In this document: positions 9,114-19,292 of the stretch, piece after piece
How positions within the stretch are numbered: position 1 is the first letter of the stretch
How the letters are laid out: each line of letters begins with the position of its first letter
Source of the DNA: PALSA-894 sp963828625
GTDB lineage: Bacteria > Pseudomonadota > Alphaproteobacteria > Rhizobiales > Xanthobacteraceae
Length of the DNA: 64,000 nucleotides
Assembly (NCBI GenBank): GCA_963828625.1
Contig: CAWHEX010000011.1
Span: forward strand, 1 to 64,000
Reading direction: 5' to 3'
The notes under the pieces: model-generated
Databases searched by the model: none
Seen by the model: the letters and a program-made list of their open reading frames with translations, nothing else
Told to the model about the DNA's origin: nothing
Position numbers and translations under genes: made by a program

Positions 9114-9536
9114 GTGATCGAGACCGATGACGACCTGTACCGGGTGGATCAGCACTGGCTAGGTCCTCCGGGACGGGCGTTCCCGAGACCAGTCAGATGG
9201 CAGGCAGTGGGTATCGGTGCGGTGTTGCTGGCGCTGTCGTACATCCTCGTCATGGGAGTGCTGTCGGTGCCGTGGAGCGGCTGGTCCGTCACCGTGGTGC
9301 TGGGGTTGACCTATCTCGGGACGAAACGGATCGTCGACGGGCTCGGTCACGAACGCACCATCCGGTCGCTGGCCCGGTCCGCGATCAACGACCTCACCTC
9401 CCCACGATCCGCGGCCGGCCGCAACAGGAAAATCCGGAACACGCCGCGGACGGTGTCGATCACCGATCAGATTGCGCGCGTTCGCCTCGCCCCCGCCGCC
9501 GGCGGTCACACGACTTCTTCGACTACGAGCAGGTAG
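9114..9536 (+). CDS. PrgI/TcpE-like membrane protein
   Basis: 140 residues from GTG 9114. Two adjacent membrane helices (about 30-50 and 56-72) follow a short N-terminus; the rest is basic and cytoplasmic. A two-helix protein directly ahead of the VirB4-like ATPase is the usual place of PrgI/TcpE/VirB3-type subunits in Gram-positive systems, which couple the ATPase to the membrane. The stop is 3 bases before the next start. Family assignment is by topology and order, not by motif. Confidence 0.65.
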   Translation: MIETDDDLYRVDQHWLGPPGRAFPRPVRWQAVGIGAVLLALSYILVMGVLSVPWSGWSVTVVLGLTYLGTKRIVDGLGHERTIRSLARSAINDLTSPRSAAGRNRKIRNTPRTVSITDQIARVRLAPAAGGHTTSSTTSR

Positions 9537-9539
9537 GTC

Positions 9540-12500
9540 ATGAGCTATCCCGGTAACCGGTTCGACCCGGCCGACCTCGTCCCACCCCCCGGGGCACTGC
9601 CGCCGGTGCTGCCCGAGTCGTGGCTGCGCGCGGCGCGCCAAGCCGGGCTGCAGACCGCCGACCCGCACACCGCCGCACCACAAGCGAGCTTGGGTGATGC
9701 TGTGCTCACCGACCCCTTCCCGGTCACCAACCCCGACTATGTCGAGGACGTGCCCGCAGAACCCACCCACAGCAAAGGCAGCAGGCGGCGCGGGAAGAAG
9801 TCCCGACCAGCCCCGCAGGGGCACTCGACCAATGCGGCCGCTGAACGCGGGAGCAGGGCGCGGTTGCGGAAGCAGTCCAAGTGGCGGCTACGGGCGGTGC
9901 TGGGCAACGTCACCATCACCGACGACACCGCCACGTTGTGGTTCGTGCAATCGCCCGGCACGTGGAGCATGCGGGCGATTGCCGATCAGTCGCGGTTCAT
10001 CCGTGACGAAGCGTTGGTGCTGGCGGAACTGCGCGGCAAAGGGGTCTCCGGTATCCATCGGCGCACTGTGCGCGAGCCCTGGCCGGTCAAGGAATGGGGC
10101 CGCGCACACGCGCAGCTCGCCGAGGACCGCCTCCCCGACGTTCCCGGTGCCCTCGCGTGGGACGACTACCTCGTCGGTCAGCAAGTCGCGCTGCTGGACT
10201 CCGCCCCTACCCGCAAGCGCCGTTACTGGGGCATCGAACTGCCCCGGCGGTCGATGACCGCGCAGGCGATCGTCGCGGTGGCCGACATGTGCTCCGGGGT
10301 GAAGGGTGTGGGGCCGCGGTTGTCGAAGTGGTCCGAGCAGGTCCTGATCGCCGAGCAGGACGCGGCGGCCGAACACATCGCGGAGATCGAGCGCGTGATG
10401 CTCTCCCCCGGTGTCGAAGCCCTGCCTGCCGACAGCGGTCAGGTGGACTATCTGCTGCGCCGCTCGGCCGCGGTGGGGATGCCGTTGACCGAACCGGCGG
10501 CCGCGAACGCACCGTCGGGGTGGGGCCTGTCCGATCTGTTGTCGCTGAGCAACCTGACGGAAATGCATTACACGCCCGGCGCCGGACACACCGTCGTCGA
10601 GGGCACCATCGCCGGCCGCACTTACCGGTCGTACGTGACGGTGCTGACGGTGGGGCGGATGGCACCACTGGCCATCCCCGAGCAGAAGATGCCGTGGCAG
10701 CTGCTCGGTGACCAGCTTGGGCTGCCCTTGGAGTGGTCCGAGCGGATCACCCTGCACACCCCGGAAGAAACCCTCGGCGAGATCCAGAAGCAGCGCAACG
10801 CGATCGAGTCGCAGTACCGGCACTACACCGTCGAGCACGACGAAACCCCACCCGATGAGTTGGCTGCGCAGCACGGGTTGTCCCGGCGGCTGCGGACGGA
10901 GATGTCGAACGGTGGGGCACTGGCCACTCGGGGGTCGGGGTGGTGGCGGATCGCCGTGTCCGGTTCCTCCCCGCAGCAGGTGCGGGACCGTGTCTCGAAG
11001 CTGCAGCAGCAGTACGCGCCGGATGTCGAACTCGAAGTCGAGAACGGCCAGTACCACCTGCTCAAAGAATTCATGCCCGGTGAGAAGCTCGCCAACACCG
11101 CCCACAAGCGCAGGATGAGCGTCCTCGCCATGTCGGCGGGGATGGGGGCGGCGGCCGACCGGATCGGTGACGAGGAAGGCATCATCCTCGGCGAAACCGC
11201 GTCGATCTCGGTTCGCCCGGTCGCCTGGAACCTGTTCGCCGCCCACGACTTCTTCGACAAGGGTGGCCTGACCCCGCTGGTCGGCGTCCAGGGCGCCGGC
11301 AAAACTCATTGGGCCGGGATGATTACCTATCAGGCGCTGCGCCTGGGCGCGCACGGGGTGATCTTGGATCCGTCCGGGCCGCTGCGAGCGCTCGCCGATT
11401 TGCCTGAACTCAAGCCGTTCACCCGCGTCTACGAGCTGACCGGCCGCGGCGCCAAGCCCGGCGTCCTCAACGTCTACCGGGTCGTGTCCGAGCCCGACCC
11501 GGCCGACGAGATCTACCGCCCCGGCCATCCCGAGTACGCGCACGAATCCGACCCGGCAGCCGCCGCAGCAGCGGCCTACGAGGACGATCGCGGTGCCGCC
11601 CATGCCGAACGGGTCCAGCTCGCGTCCTGGGTGCTGATCTCGATGCTCGACACGGACGACCGCAGCGACCGGGACGCCAAGAGTGTGGTCCGGATGGCGG
11701 CGGCGATGGTCGGGGGTCAGCCGACCAACCATCTGGGCAAGGTCCTCGACGCGATCGATCACATTGCTGCCGGTGTGGTCTACACCAACGGCCACGGGGC
11801 CGTCGACGGCATGACCAACGGCCAGACCAGCTGGCTCCGCGAGCACTCCGGTCATCGGCGAAGGACTGCGCACCGCCGCGGGCCGGATCGGGCCGATGCT
11901 GCGGACGATGTCGCAGCTGCGCGATGCCCGGGTGCTGTTCCCGTCGGCCACCGCCGGTGACGATGCCGCCGCCGAACTGTTCGACTCGGTCCTCGACGAG
12001 CGACTGACGATCCTGACCATGCCCGGCCTGCAGATCGACGACAAGGCCGAGGGAAGTGCGGCCACCGACAGCCAACGCCTGGCCGGGCCGCTGATCCACC
12101 TGGCGGCATGGTTGGCGACCCGGTTGGTCTACGACAAGCCGCGCGCGCTACCGAAACTGCTGTTCCTGGACGAGAACAAGTACCTCAAGCAATCCGGGGC
12201 CGGGCGCACTCTCTACGTCCGGCTCGGCCGCGACACCCGCAAGTTCCGCACCCGCGCACTCGTATGCAGCCAGCTCGCCGGCGATTTCCTCGGGCTGGCG
12301 GACGGCGCCGACGACCAGGACCAGTCACAGCTGACCGACGAGATCATCATCGGCCGACTCGGCTCCTCCGAACGGGCGATCTCCGACGCACTCAAACTCC
12401 TCGGCCTCGAAGAAGGTGAGGGGTACGAGACGATCCTGGCCAACCAGCTCGGCGGGGGCCGCAACGACACCTATGACCCGCGCGCGAACAATGCCCGCAA

Positions 12501-12651
12501 ACAGCGCGCCGCGAAGACCGGCGCCGACGAAGCCCGCACCTACGTCGTCCGCCTCGGCGGCGACATCGAACTGGTGCGCGCGAACTGGACGAACTTCACC
12601 CACATCGCCCACGTCGCGCAAGCACTGAACTCCCGGGCCACCGCCGCCTGA
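9540..12651 (+). pseudogene. VirB4-like conjugation ATPase, one frameshift near 11840
   Basis: ATG 9540 follows AGGTAGG. Reading through one single-base shift gives about 1037 residues. The N-terminal half has the VirB4-type domain (WSMRAIADQSRFIRDEA; SRRLRTEMSNG). Walker A GVQGAGKT is near residue 585 and Walker B KLLFLDENKY near 875, after the break. The first frame ends at 11960 in nonsense, while the adjacent frame resumes with TPVIGEGLRTAAGRIG at about 11842. VirB4-family ATPases power substrate transfer and channel assembly on the cytoplasmic face. If the shift is real, the Walker B half is lost and transfer should fail; a sequencing indel is as likely. Confidence 0.8.
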
Positions 12652-12676
12652 CCCCCTTCTGGGAAGGACATTCTCG

Positions 12677-14839
12677 ATGCCCGCCACCGCCCGCACCACC
12701 AGCTCGCCCGCACACCTGCTGCAGCGGATCACCCAACTGTGCGCGGTCATGATGCTGGTCGGACTCAGTGCCCTGTGCGGGCAGACCACCGCCCACGCCG
12801 CAGGCTTCAACTGCAAGGACGTGCCGGCACCGCAGTCCCCGAACTCGGCGGCGCCGGCGTTCTTCGACTCCGGGTCGGTGGACAAGCCCGCGGAATCCCA
12901 GCTCTCCGGCACCGGGTACGGCGGCCACGGCTGGGCCGGTCTGACGTGGCACATCTACGACCTCGGCTGCGGCGAGGACATCACCGGGGTATCGCTGGTG
13001 CGCAACAAGACCGACGTCGGAAACACCTTCCTCACGATCGGGCAATCGTTCGCGGCCGCGGCGTTCTGGCTCGACGAGCAGGCCAACATCCCCGCCGAGG
13101 GCCGCGAGACCGGCCGCCAGGGGGCGATCGCGCAGTTCGACGAGATCGTGCTCGCGGTCTCCGACTCGCTGCGGCCGACCGTCTACGGGCCGTGGCTGGG
13201 GCTGGGGGTGGGGGTGGCCGGGCTGATCATCCTCTACCGCGGTCTGCGATCAGATGCCCCGGCGGTGTTCCGGCAGCTCGCGATCGGTGCCGGCGCGCTG
13301 GCGATCGGCGGGTTGATGGTCGGTGCCCCGGCGAAGGCGATCCAGATCTCCGACGACACGTTCAGCGCGCTGATCACCAAGACCCAGGGCGAGATCTTCA
13401 ACTCCGCGGGCATGACCGATGACCCGCGGTTGGTGATCACCGACCGGATCATCATCCCGGACGTGCAGCGAGGGTATTTCGGCACCAACGCGAACGACAC
13501 GACGCTCGACGATCTGTGGCCGAAGTTGCGGGAGTCGATCGCCTACACCTACGACGAGCAGGCCCGGATCAAGGCCGACAACGCCGCACAGAAGGAGATC
13601 GACGAGGCCAAGGCCGAGAAGTTCCGGCGGGAGGTCGTCGAGCCGTTGGAGAGCAAGGGGCTCTCGTTCTACACCTTTCAGGGCAAAGACTCGAGCCGGG
13701 TCACGACCGGGTTCCTGTCGATGGTCAAGACGTCGATGCCCTCCATCTTGTGGATCGGGTCCTCGGTGCTGAAACTCTCGGCGCTGCTGGCGATCCGGCT
13801 GGCGATCATCACCGCCCCCGTGTGGGTTCCGCTCGCCATCGTCTCCGGATCGATCCTGCTCCGCGTCGGGCGCATCCTCGGTGGGATCTACCTGTGGGCG
13901 GTCGGTGCCGCGGTGCTGATGTCGGTCTACCTGCTGATCTTGATCAAGCTGTACCGCAATGATGCGGTCGACGGGACCTGGCGGCTGTGGTTCCTGGTCA
14001 TCCTCACCATCGTCTTCTGGATGTTGTTGCGTCCGTTCAAGCGGCTTTCGCAAACCATCACCCAGTCGCATCGCGGCATGATCGGCGGCGCGATGGACCG
14101 GCACAAGCACGGTTCCTGGAAGCAGAAACTGCTCACCGCCAGCTCGATGGTCACCAACCCCGCCATGGGGCTGGCCGAGAAGAGCCTCGAACTCGTCCGC
14201 GCCGGCGGCGCAAACGGCGTCGCAAACGCGGCAGGGCGGCAGTGGTCCGACATGATCGGCGGCAACAAGCCTCCGATCATCCGGCAGGAAGGTCGCGCGC
14301 TGTCGGCCGCACGCACCGATGACTACCGCGACCGCGCCCGCCAAGCACAGCTGGCCGCCCTACGCGGCGGCGCGGGCGGAGCGTTGGCGGACCTGCGCAA
14401 AGCGTCCCCGGAGGGGCCCGAGTCCGGCACCCGACTCCCCGGTGTCAACCTCACTGCCAGCCCGGCCGACGGCACCGGGCGCACCGGGCTCGCGGATCTG
14501 CGCAAACACACCCCTGCAACGGGTTTCACCGACGGTTTCGAGTCCCTCGACACCGGTGACAGTGAGGTCTTCGTTCCTCATCAGGACGCGAACCGGTGGG
14601 ACGGCGGGCCGGACGCGGTCATCGCACCGACCACCATCTACCGGCCGAGTGAGGAACCCGACGCGTCCGGAAAGCCGCAGCGTCCGTGGGTGTCGATCAC
14701 CCGCCCCGCACCGGCCTCGTCGTCGGCAAGGCCCGTCAGCAGTGATCTGCCCCGGGCGGGATTGCGTGAGGACACCGCGGCGGCGCAGTCGACGGGGGTG
14801 CTCGACCGGCCGAATCGGGACCTGGGAGTGAACTGGTGA
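12677..14839 (+). CDS. VirB6/TcpH-like polytopic channel protein
   Basis: 720 residues. A signal sequence ends at about AHA-AG (residue 41). An extracellular part follows (CKDVP, with a further Cys near 100), then helices at about 175-195 and 205-222, a long extracellular loop with charged coiled region, helices at about 355-400 (two), 405-430 and 437-455, and a 260-residue cytoplasmic Ala/Gly/Arg-rich tail. This layout matches the VirB6-type inner channel proteins that follow VirB4 in Gram-positive systems. Spacing to the ATPase is 25 bases, with GGGAAGGA upstream. Confidence 0.75.
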   Translation: MPATARTTSSPAHLLQRITQLCAVMMLVGLSALCGQTTAHAAGFNCKDVPAPQSPNSAAPAFFDSGSVDKPAESQLSGTGYGGHGWAGLTWHIYDLGCGEDITGVSLVRNKTDVGNTFLTIGQSFAAAAFWLDEQANIPAEGRETGRQGAIAQFDEIVLAVSDSLRPTVYGPWLGLGVGVAGLIILYRGLRSDAPAVFRQLAIGAGALAIGGLMVGAPAKAIQISDDTFSALITKTQGEIFNSAGMTDDPRLVITDRIIIPDVQRGYFGTNANDTTLDDLWPKLRESIAYTYDEQARIKADNAAQKEIDEAKAEKFRREVVEPLESKGLSFYTFQGKDSSRVTTGFLSMVKTSMPSILWIGSSVLKLSALLAIRLAIITAPVWVPLAIVSGSILLRVGRILGGIYLWAVGAAVLMSVYLLILIKLYRNDAVDGTWRLWFLVILTIVFWMLLRPFKRLSQTITQSHRGMIGGAMDRHKHGSWKQKLLTASSMVTNPAMGLAEKSLELVRAGGANGVANAAGRQWSDMIGGNKPPIIRQEGRALSAARTDDYRDRARQAQLAALRGGAGGALADLRKASPEGPESGTRLPGVNLTASPADGTGRTGLADLRKHTPATGFTDGFESLDTGDSEVFVPHQDANRWDGGPDAVIAPTTIYRPSEEPDASGKPQRPWVSITRPAPASSSARPVSSDLPRAGLREDTAAAQSTGVLDRPNRDLGVNW

Positions 14840-15648
14840 GAACAGGTGCCAACCCGATCACCACCGCGATCCGCAGCTGGGTCCTGCGCAGTCCCGGCCG
14901 GCTCGCCAGCGGGATCGCGATCATGGTCGCGGTCCTCTACCTCGCCCGCCTGATGGTCACCGCGGTCACCGGGGCAGAGAACAGCGGAAGCGACGTGCGC
15001 GCCCACGACGCAGACACCAGTAGCACCTCAGTGACCTCGACGCCTGCGGCAGCCGAAGAAGTCACCGAAACCGCGGTGGCGACAATGTCGGCCAGTGCGA
15101 TCGGTCGTAGCCCCGCGACAGCGGCGATGTATTACGCGCACGCGTTCGTCGACACCACCGCATCGCCAACTCAGTGGGCGGTCGCGCTCAGCCGTGTCAC
15201 CCGCCCCGAGCGCGTCAACGACGCCCTCGCGGCGGCCCGGCCCACCGCACCGGTGTCGATTCTCGGGCCGACCCGCACGCTGCCGGGCACCGGCACCACC
15301 GGAATGACCGTGGAGATCGATACCAGCGCCGGGACCATGACGGTCGCGGTCACCGACACCGACGACGGCTGGCAGGTCGCCTCCCCCCTCCCGACGCTCG
15401 ACCTCGACGACGTGGCAGCGGCCACTCCCACCACCGGGCGCACCACAGCGCCCACCACGACAACCGCCACCACCACGCCGTCCCCGGGCACAGCACCGAG
15501 CCCGCAGCGCATTCCCGAGTCCCCGTCGTCTTCGGAGCCTGCTCCGCCCGCCCAGCAGGCCACCAGCCCCGCCCGCATCCCCGTCCCTGTTCCCGGCCCC
15601 ATCCCGATCCCCGAACTCGACACACCTTTGCCAGGCCCGATCGCATGA
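14836..15648 (+). CDS. TcpC/VirB8-like membrane-anchored protein
   Basis: 270 residues. GTG 14836 overlaps the previous TGA (GTGA). The N-terminal cytoplasmic segment is followed by one helix (about 22-45), then an extracellular NTF2-like domain (about 85-190; AAMYYAHAFVDTT and GTMTVAVTDTDDGWQV) and a Thr/Pro-rich tail. This single-span plus NTF2 architecture is that of TcpC/VirB8 proteins, which form the periplasmic-side core of the channel. The tail may span the cell wall. Its stop overlaps the hydrolase start as ATGA. Confidence 0.7.
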   Translation: MRTGANPITTAIRSWVLRSPGRLASGIAIMVAVLYLARLMVTAVTGAENSGSDVRAHDADTSSTSVTSTPAAAEEVTETAVATMSASAIGRSPATAAMYYAHAFVDTTASPTQWAVALSRVTRPERVNDALAAARPTAPVSILGPTRTLPGTGTTGMTVEIDTSAGTMTVAVTDTDDGWQVASPLPTLDLDDVAAATPTTGRTTAPTTTTATTTPSPGTAPSPQRIPESPSSSEPAPPAQQATSPARIPVPVPGPIPIPELDTPLPGPIA

Positions 15649-17237
15649 CCGCTCGACGTCTGACTGCGGCTGTGCTTGCCGCGTCATTCACTATCGGGCT
15701 GGCCAGCGCCTGCACCGGCGGGGCGATCATCGACCTGCCCAAACCTTGCCGGCCCGTCCACTCCGATTCCGGGGGCACGCGCGCAGAAAGCACACCCGAT
15801 GATCGGCCGGCGGCGGCGCTGACCCCGTCCGGGCCGATCCAGCAACCCACCGCACCGGGAACCACCACGTTCACCTCCGGTTTCGGACCCCGCTGGGGAG
15901 CGATGCACAAAGGTGTCGACTTCGCCGGCCCGGTCGGCACCCCGATCTACGCCGCCCTCGACGGCCTCGTCGCCGCCGCCGGCTCGAGTGGGGAGGGACC
16001 CGGTGTCGGTTTCGAGAACTGGATCATCATCGACTCCGTCGTCGACGGCCGCCCGGTCTCCACCGTCTATGGGCACATGTACGCCAACGGCATCCACGTC
16101 AAGCCCGGGCAGACCGTCAAGGCCGGTGACCACATCGCCGAGATCGGCAACGCCGGCGGATCCACCGGTCCGCACCTGCACTTCGAGTACTGGGACGGCG
16201 GCCGACTGCAGGGCGGCACCGCGATCGACCCGACCACCAAGCTGGGCGGCGCCCCTGCACCATCCGGACAGGAGGCGAGTGCACCGGGATCGAATATCGA
16301 TCTCATGGCCGCTTCCACCCCCGTCGACTGCGGCAAGGGCTTCGGCACCGCGGGCGGCGGTGATCTCAAGCCCGGCAGTGTCCCACCGGCATTCGAAGAA
16401 TGGTTCCGCAAGGGCGGATCGCTGTGCCCGCAGATCAGCCCGGCGCTGCTGGCCGCGGACACCAAAGCCGAAAGCAGCTTCCGGGCTGTCACCAGCCCCG
16501 CAGGCGCAAGAGGCTATACACAGTTCATGGATGGCACCTGGGCCGTCTACGGCCGCGACGACGACGGCAACGGCCGGATCTCCCAAAGCGATGTCGGAGA
16601 CGCCGTGATGGCTCAGGGCAGATACTTCTGCGAGATCGCGCGATCGGTCGACAGCTGGATCGCCGACGGCTCCGTGAAGGGCGATCCGCTTTCGCTCTAC
16701 ATCGCCAGCTACAACGCCGGTGAGGGGGCCATCAAGCAGGCCGGTGGGATGCCCTCCGGTGGTGACTATTCCAGCGAAACCCGACCCTACGTGCAGAAAG
16801 TCCTCTCCTACATTCCCGAGTTCGAGCAGCCCGGCGGCCGCGGGGAGTTCGTTCCCTCCCCCACCGCCGGCGGCAGCAATGTCGTCGAGGCGGCCAGCCA
16901 GTATTTCGGCACCCCGTACGTGTGGGGCGGCGGCGGCGCGGGTGGCCCGTCCGCGGGCGGGTTCGACTGCTCGGGACTGACCCAGTATGCCTACGCCCGG
17001 GCCACCGGCGGCAAGACCGTCCTTCCCCGCACCTCCGAACAGCAGTGGACGGTCGGCACCGAAATCCCCCTGTCCGAGACCAAGCCCGGCGACCTCGTTT
17101 TCGGATCCTGGGAGGCCGGCGGCCCCGGCCACGTTGGCATTTACGCCGGGAACGGTCAGATGGTCCACGCACCCACCGCCGGTGACGTCGTCAACCAAGC
17201 ACCAGTAATGGCAGGCATGCGCGCCCGCCGTATGTGA
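15645..17237 (+). CDS. Three-domain cell-wall hydrolase lipoprotein: M23 peptidase, lytic transglycosylase, NlpC/P60
   Basis: 530 residues from ATG 15645, overlapping the preceding stop. Lipobox LASAC (Cys23). M23/LytM domain about 75-200 with H89, D92 and HLH at 177-179. SLT transglycosylase domain about 240-390 with candidate catalytic Glu276 (KAESSF) and LYIASYNAGEGAI. NlpC/P60 domain 405-530 with FDCSGL (Cys442) and His496 in GHVGIY. It would cut both glycan strands and stem peptides to open the wall for the transfer channel. Known conjugation hydrolases usually have two domains, so three is notable. All visible catalytic residues are intact. Confidence 0.9.
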   Translation: MTARRLTAAVLAASFTIGLASACTGGAIIDLPKPCRPVHSDSGGTRAESTPDDRPAAALTPSGPIQQPTAPGTTTFTSGFGPRWGAMHKGVDFAGPVGTPIYAALDGLVAAAGSSGEGPGVGFENWIIIDSVVDGRPVSTVYGHMYANGIHVKPGQTVKAGDHIAEIGNAGGSTGPHLHFEYWDGGRLQGGTAIDPTTKLGGAPAPSGQEASAPGSNIDLMAASTPVDCGKGFGTAGGGDLKPGSVPPAFEEWFRKGGSLCPQISPALLAADTKAESSFRAVTSPAGARGYTQFMDGTWAVYGRDDDGNGRISQSDVGDAVMAQGRYFCEIARSVDSWIADGSVKGDPLSLYIASYNAGEGAIKQAGGMPSGGDYSSETRPYVQKVLSYIPEFEQPGGRGEFVPSPTAGGSNVVEAASQYFGTPYVWGGGGAGGPSAGGFDCSGLTQYAYARATGGKTVLPRTSEQQWTVGTEIPLSETKPGDLVFGSWEAGGPGHVGIYAGNGQMVHAPTAGDVVNQAPVMAGMRARRM

Positions 17238-17256
17238 CCCCAGAAGGAGAGGAACG

Positions 17257-17820
17257 ATGCGAAAAGCCCTGATCGTGCTCGCAGTGATCATCGCCGCGGC
17301 CGCGGCACTGCTCTACTCCTCCCACGACAACGCCAACACCTCAGGAACCGCGACACCGCAGAGCACCACGACCGCACCGACACCTGCACCGGAAACGGGC
17401 ACCCGCGCACCTCAGCGACCGGAACCGACAACGCCGGAAGAAGTCGCCCGCCAAGCCATGACCGTCGCATTCACCTGGGCCCCCACCACCGACGAAAGCC
17501 CCACCAGCGGATTCCGTCGCGCGACACAATGGTTCACACCGGCCCTGTCTGCACGCCTGACCTCCGATGTGCGAAACGAGCGCGGACCCAGCTTGCAATG
17601 GCAGCAATGGATCAACGACAACGCCCGAGTCATTGCCGACGTCGCCATCGGTTGCTCCGGCTGTCCACCCGACACCGACACCACCGCACACCGGGTGGCC
17701 ACGATCACCCAAACCGCGGTCACCGGCGACACCACCCGCCCCGTCGAACCCGACACCACCGTCTGGCTCACCCTCACCGAAGCAGACGGCCGATGGTTGA
17801 TCGATAACCTCACCTACTGA
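17257..17820 (+). CDS. Anchored NTF2-like conjugation protein
   Basis: 187 residues. ATG 17257 follows AGAAGGAGAGG. An N-terminal helix (5-21) acts as signal anchor. A Thr/Pro linker (25-60) leads to a compact domain (about 62-187) with AFTWAP, WFTPALSARL and WLTLTEADGRWLIDNLTY, the typical ending of small NTF2-like extracellular domains. CSGCP suggests a disulfide or metal site. It is 19 bases after the hydrolase and probably part of the envelope complex. Confidence 0.65.
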   Translation: MRKALIVLAVIIAAAAALLYSSHDNANTSGTATPQSTTTAPTPAPETGTRAPQRPEPTTPEEVARQAMTVAFTWAPTTDESPTSGFRRATQWFTPALSARLTSDVRNERGPSLQWQQWINDNARVIADVAIGCSGCPPDTDTTAHRVATITQTAVTGDTTRPVEPDTTVWLTLTEADGRWLIDNLTY

Positions 17821-17847
17821 ACACAACCGAACAAACGAGGGGGAACC

Positions 17848-18453
17848 TTGAACTACCGCATCACCACAGCTCTGACGGTCATGGTGCTCGCCACCGCGGT
17901 GATCGCGGGGTGCGGCAACAACTCCGACGAAGACACCGCATCACAACCAGCACCCGCGATCGACGCCACTACCCAGGTTCTCGATCCCTTCGTCGACGAC
18001 ACCGCCGACGGACAGCAGAAGGAAACCGTCACCCGCATCATCGATCTCGGCAACCAGCGGAAGGCGCCTGATAACGCCATCATCGCGGCGCTCGTCGCCT
18101 CACGAGCTGAAGGATTCTGGCGGGTTCACCATTCCGGATCGGGAGGGCGGAACCTCTTCGGTTGGAGCCAGATGTGGGACAACCGACCTGCCCTCGACGA
18201 CGGAGCCGTCACCGACGCAATCGAGAACTTCTATGCCGGTGCGGAAAGCCCGGAGAATTCCGCAAAGAACGACGACCCGGTCGACTACGCCGTAGCGATT
18301 CAACTGTCCGACCACTCGGGTGGCCGTGTGTACTTCGAAGACCGCGAAGCCTACGACGCTAACCTGCCTGATTTCCGTACCGAGGACACTGTTCGCAACA
18401 CGTACACCGAGGCACTCCCCTACGCACGTGCAGCCTACGACCAACTCAGTTAG
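17848..18453 (+). CDS. Lipoprotein with a degenerate lysozyme-like domain
   Basis: 201 residues from TTG 17848 after GAGGGGGAA. Lipobox VIAGC (Cys21). The mature part (about 55-145) has RIIDLGNQRKAPDNAIIAALVAS, then GGRNLFGWSQMW and IENFYAG. This order resembles the helical muramidase-like domain of actinobacterial cell-wall proteins (residues like RDSLGLFQQR), but the usual Glu-containing QESGL is replaced by RAEGFW. It may be a non-catalytic wall-binding relative. It closes the secretion operon. Confidence 0.55.
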   Translation: MNYRITTALTVMVLATAVIAGCGNNSDEDTASQPAPAIDATTQVLDPFVDDTADGQQKETVTRIIDLGNQRKAPDNAIIAALVASRAEGFWRVHHSGSGGRNLFGWSQMWDNRPALDDGAVTDAIENFYAGAESPENSAKNDDPVDYAVAIQLSDHSGGRVYFEDREAYDANLPDFRTEDTVRNTYTEALPYARAAYDQLS

Positions 18454-18561
18454 AAGCGCGCCAAGGAGGATTCTGTTGTCAGGCAGTACACGCAGGACAG
18501 CAACGACATGTGTCCATTGGGCCGCTGGCTCGATTTGCCCGGCCTAGTCCCGCTCGCACTG

Positions 18562-19179
18562 TCAGGAGGGCATTGCCGGATCCCGCCACATCGACCACAT
18601 CGTGGGACCGGACGCGGGCAGAGTGAACACCTCTGTGACCCGAAATCCGTACTTCTCATACAGCGAGAGGTTTTCTTCCCGGGTGCAGACCAGGTAGGCA
18701 GGCATTTGCGTCTCGTCACACACCGCGAGGCGGTTATCCAGCAAAGCGCCTGCGAATCCTTGTCCGCTGAGCGCTGGTCGTGTCCCGATGTTCACGAGAT
18801 ACCAGTGCGGCGCTCTGGGGTGGTGATGGTCGAGTGTGCGGCGGATTCGCAGCGCGGCGAGTGTTCGCGTTCCGAGTGCCTGTAGGAGATGGGGAGCGGC
18901 CCGGAGTGTACTGGTGATGGGCTGCTGCCAGTGGCCCGGTGGATCCCACACCGCAACAGAGGTTGCCGCGCCGTCTTGACCGACAGCGATTTCGACTCCC
19001 CCACCTGCCAGGTGATGGGAACGCAGAGATGTACGGAAGTAGAGTGGCAGCGAGCGTTTCCGCTCCCCCAACTCGGGCCAGATCTGGGCCATAAGCGGAT
19101 CGTTTGCAAAGGCGGCTGCAAGAAGTTCAGCACACCGGTCTTCATCGTTCGTTTCCGCACTTAGGATCCTTGGCTCCAT
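18562..19179 (-). CDS. GNAT family N-acetyltransferase
   Basis: 205 residues. ATG 19179 is chosen because GAGG precedes it; the frame is open further upstream with poor composition. GNAT features: N-terminal RILSAETNDEDRCAELLAAAF, a central strand then WYLVNIGTRPALSGQGFAGALL (acetyl-CoA pyrophosphate loop), and C-terminal NLSLYEKYGFRV. It would transfer an acetyl group to an unknown amine. It faces the end of the secretion operon and overlaps no other gene. Possibly a passenger gene of the element. Confidence 0.8.
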   Translation of the reverse strand: MEPRILSAETNDEDRCAELLAAAFANDPLMAQIWPELGERKRSLPLYFRTSLRSHHLAGGGVEIAVGQDGAATSVAVWDPPGHWQQPITSTLRAAPHLLQALGTRTLAALRIRRTLDHHHPRAPHWYLVNIGTRPALSGQGFAGALLDNRLAVCDETQMPAYLVCTREENLSLYEKYGFRVTEVFTLPASGPTMWSMWRDPAMPS

Positions 19180-19292
19180 CAATTCCTCACTCAAGTGGGC
19201 ACACTGTCGGTGTGACTTCGAGCCTGTGCCCGTTTTGCCGCTGGCACCCATGCCGTTGGCCGCATTCATGACCGTCTTCGTCAAGATACTGA

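Noticed and set aside
9888..12065. 725-codon minus-strand ORF opposite the VirB4-like gene
   Set aside because: Antisense shadow; composition and lack of motifs contrast with clear ATPase motifs on the plus strand.
13250..14344. 364-codon minus-strand ORF opposite the VirB6-like gene
   Set aside because: Asp/Arg/His-rich antisense frame typical of high-GC shadows.
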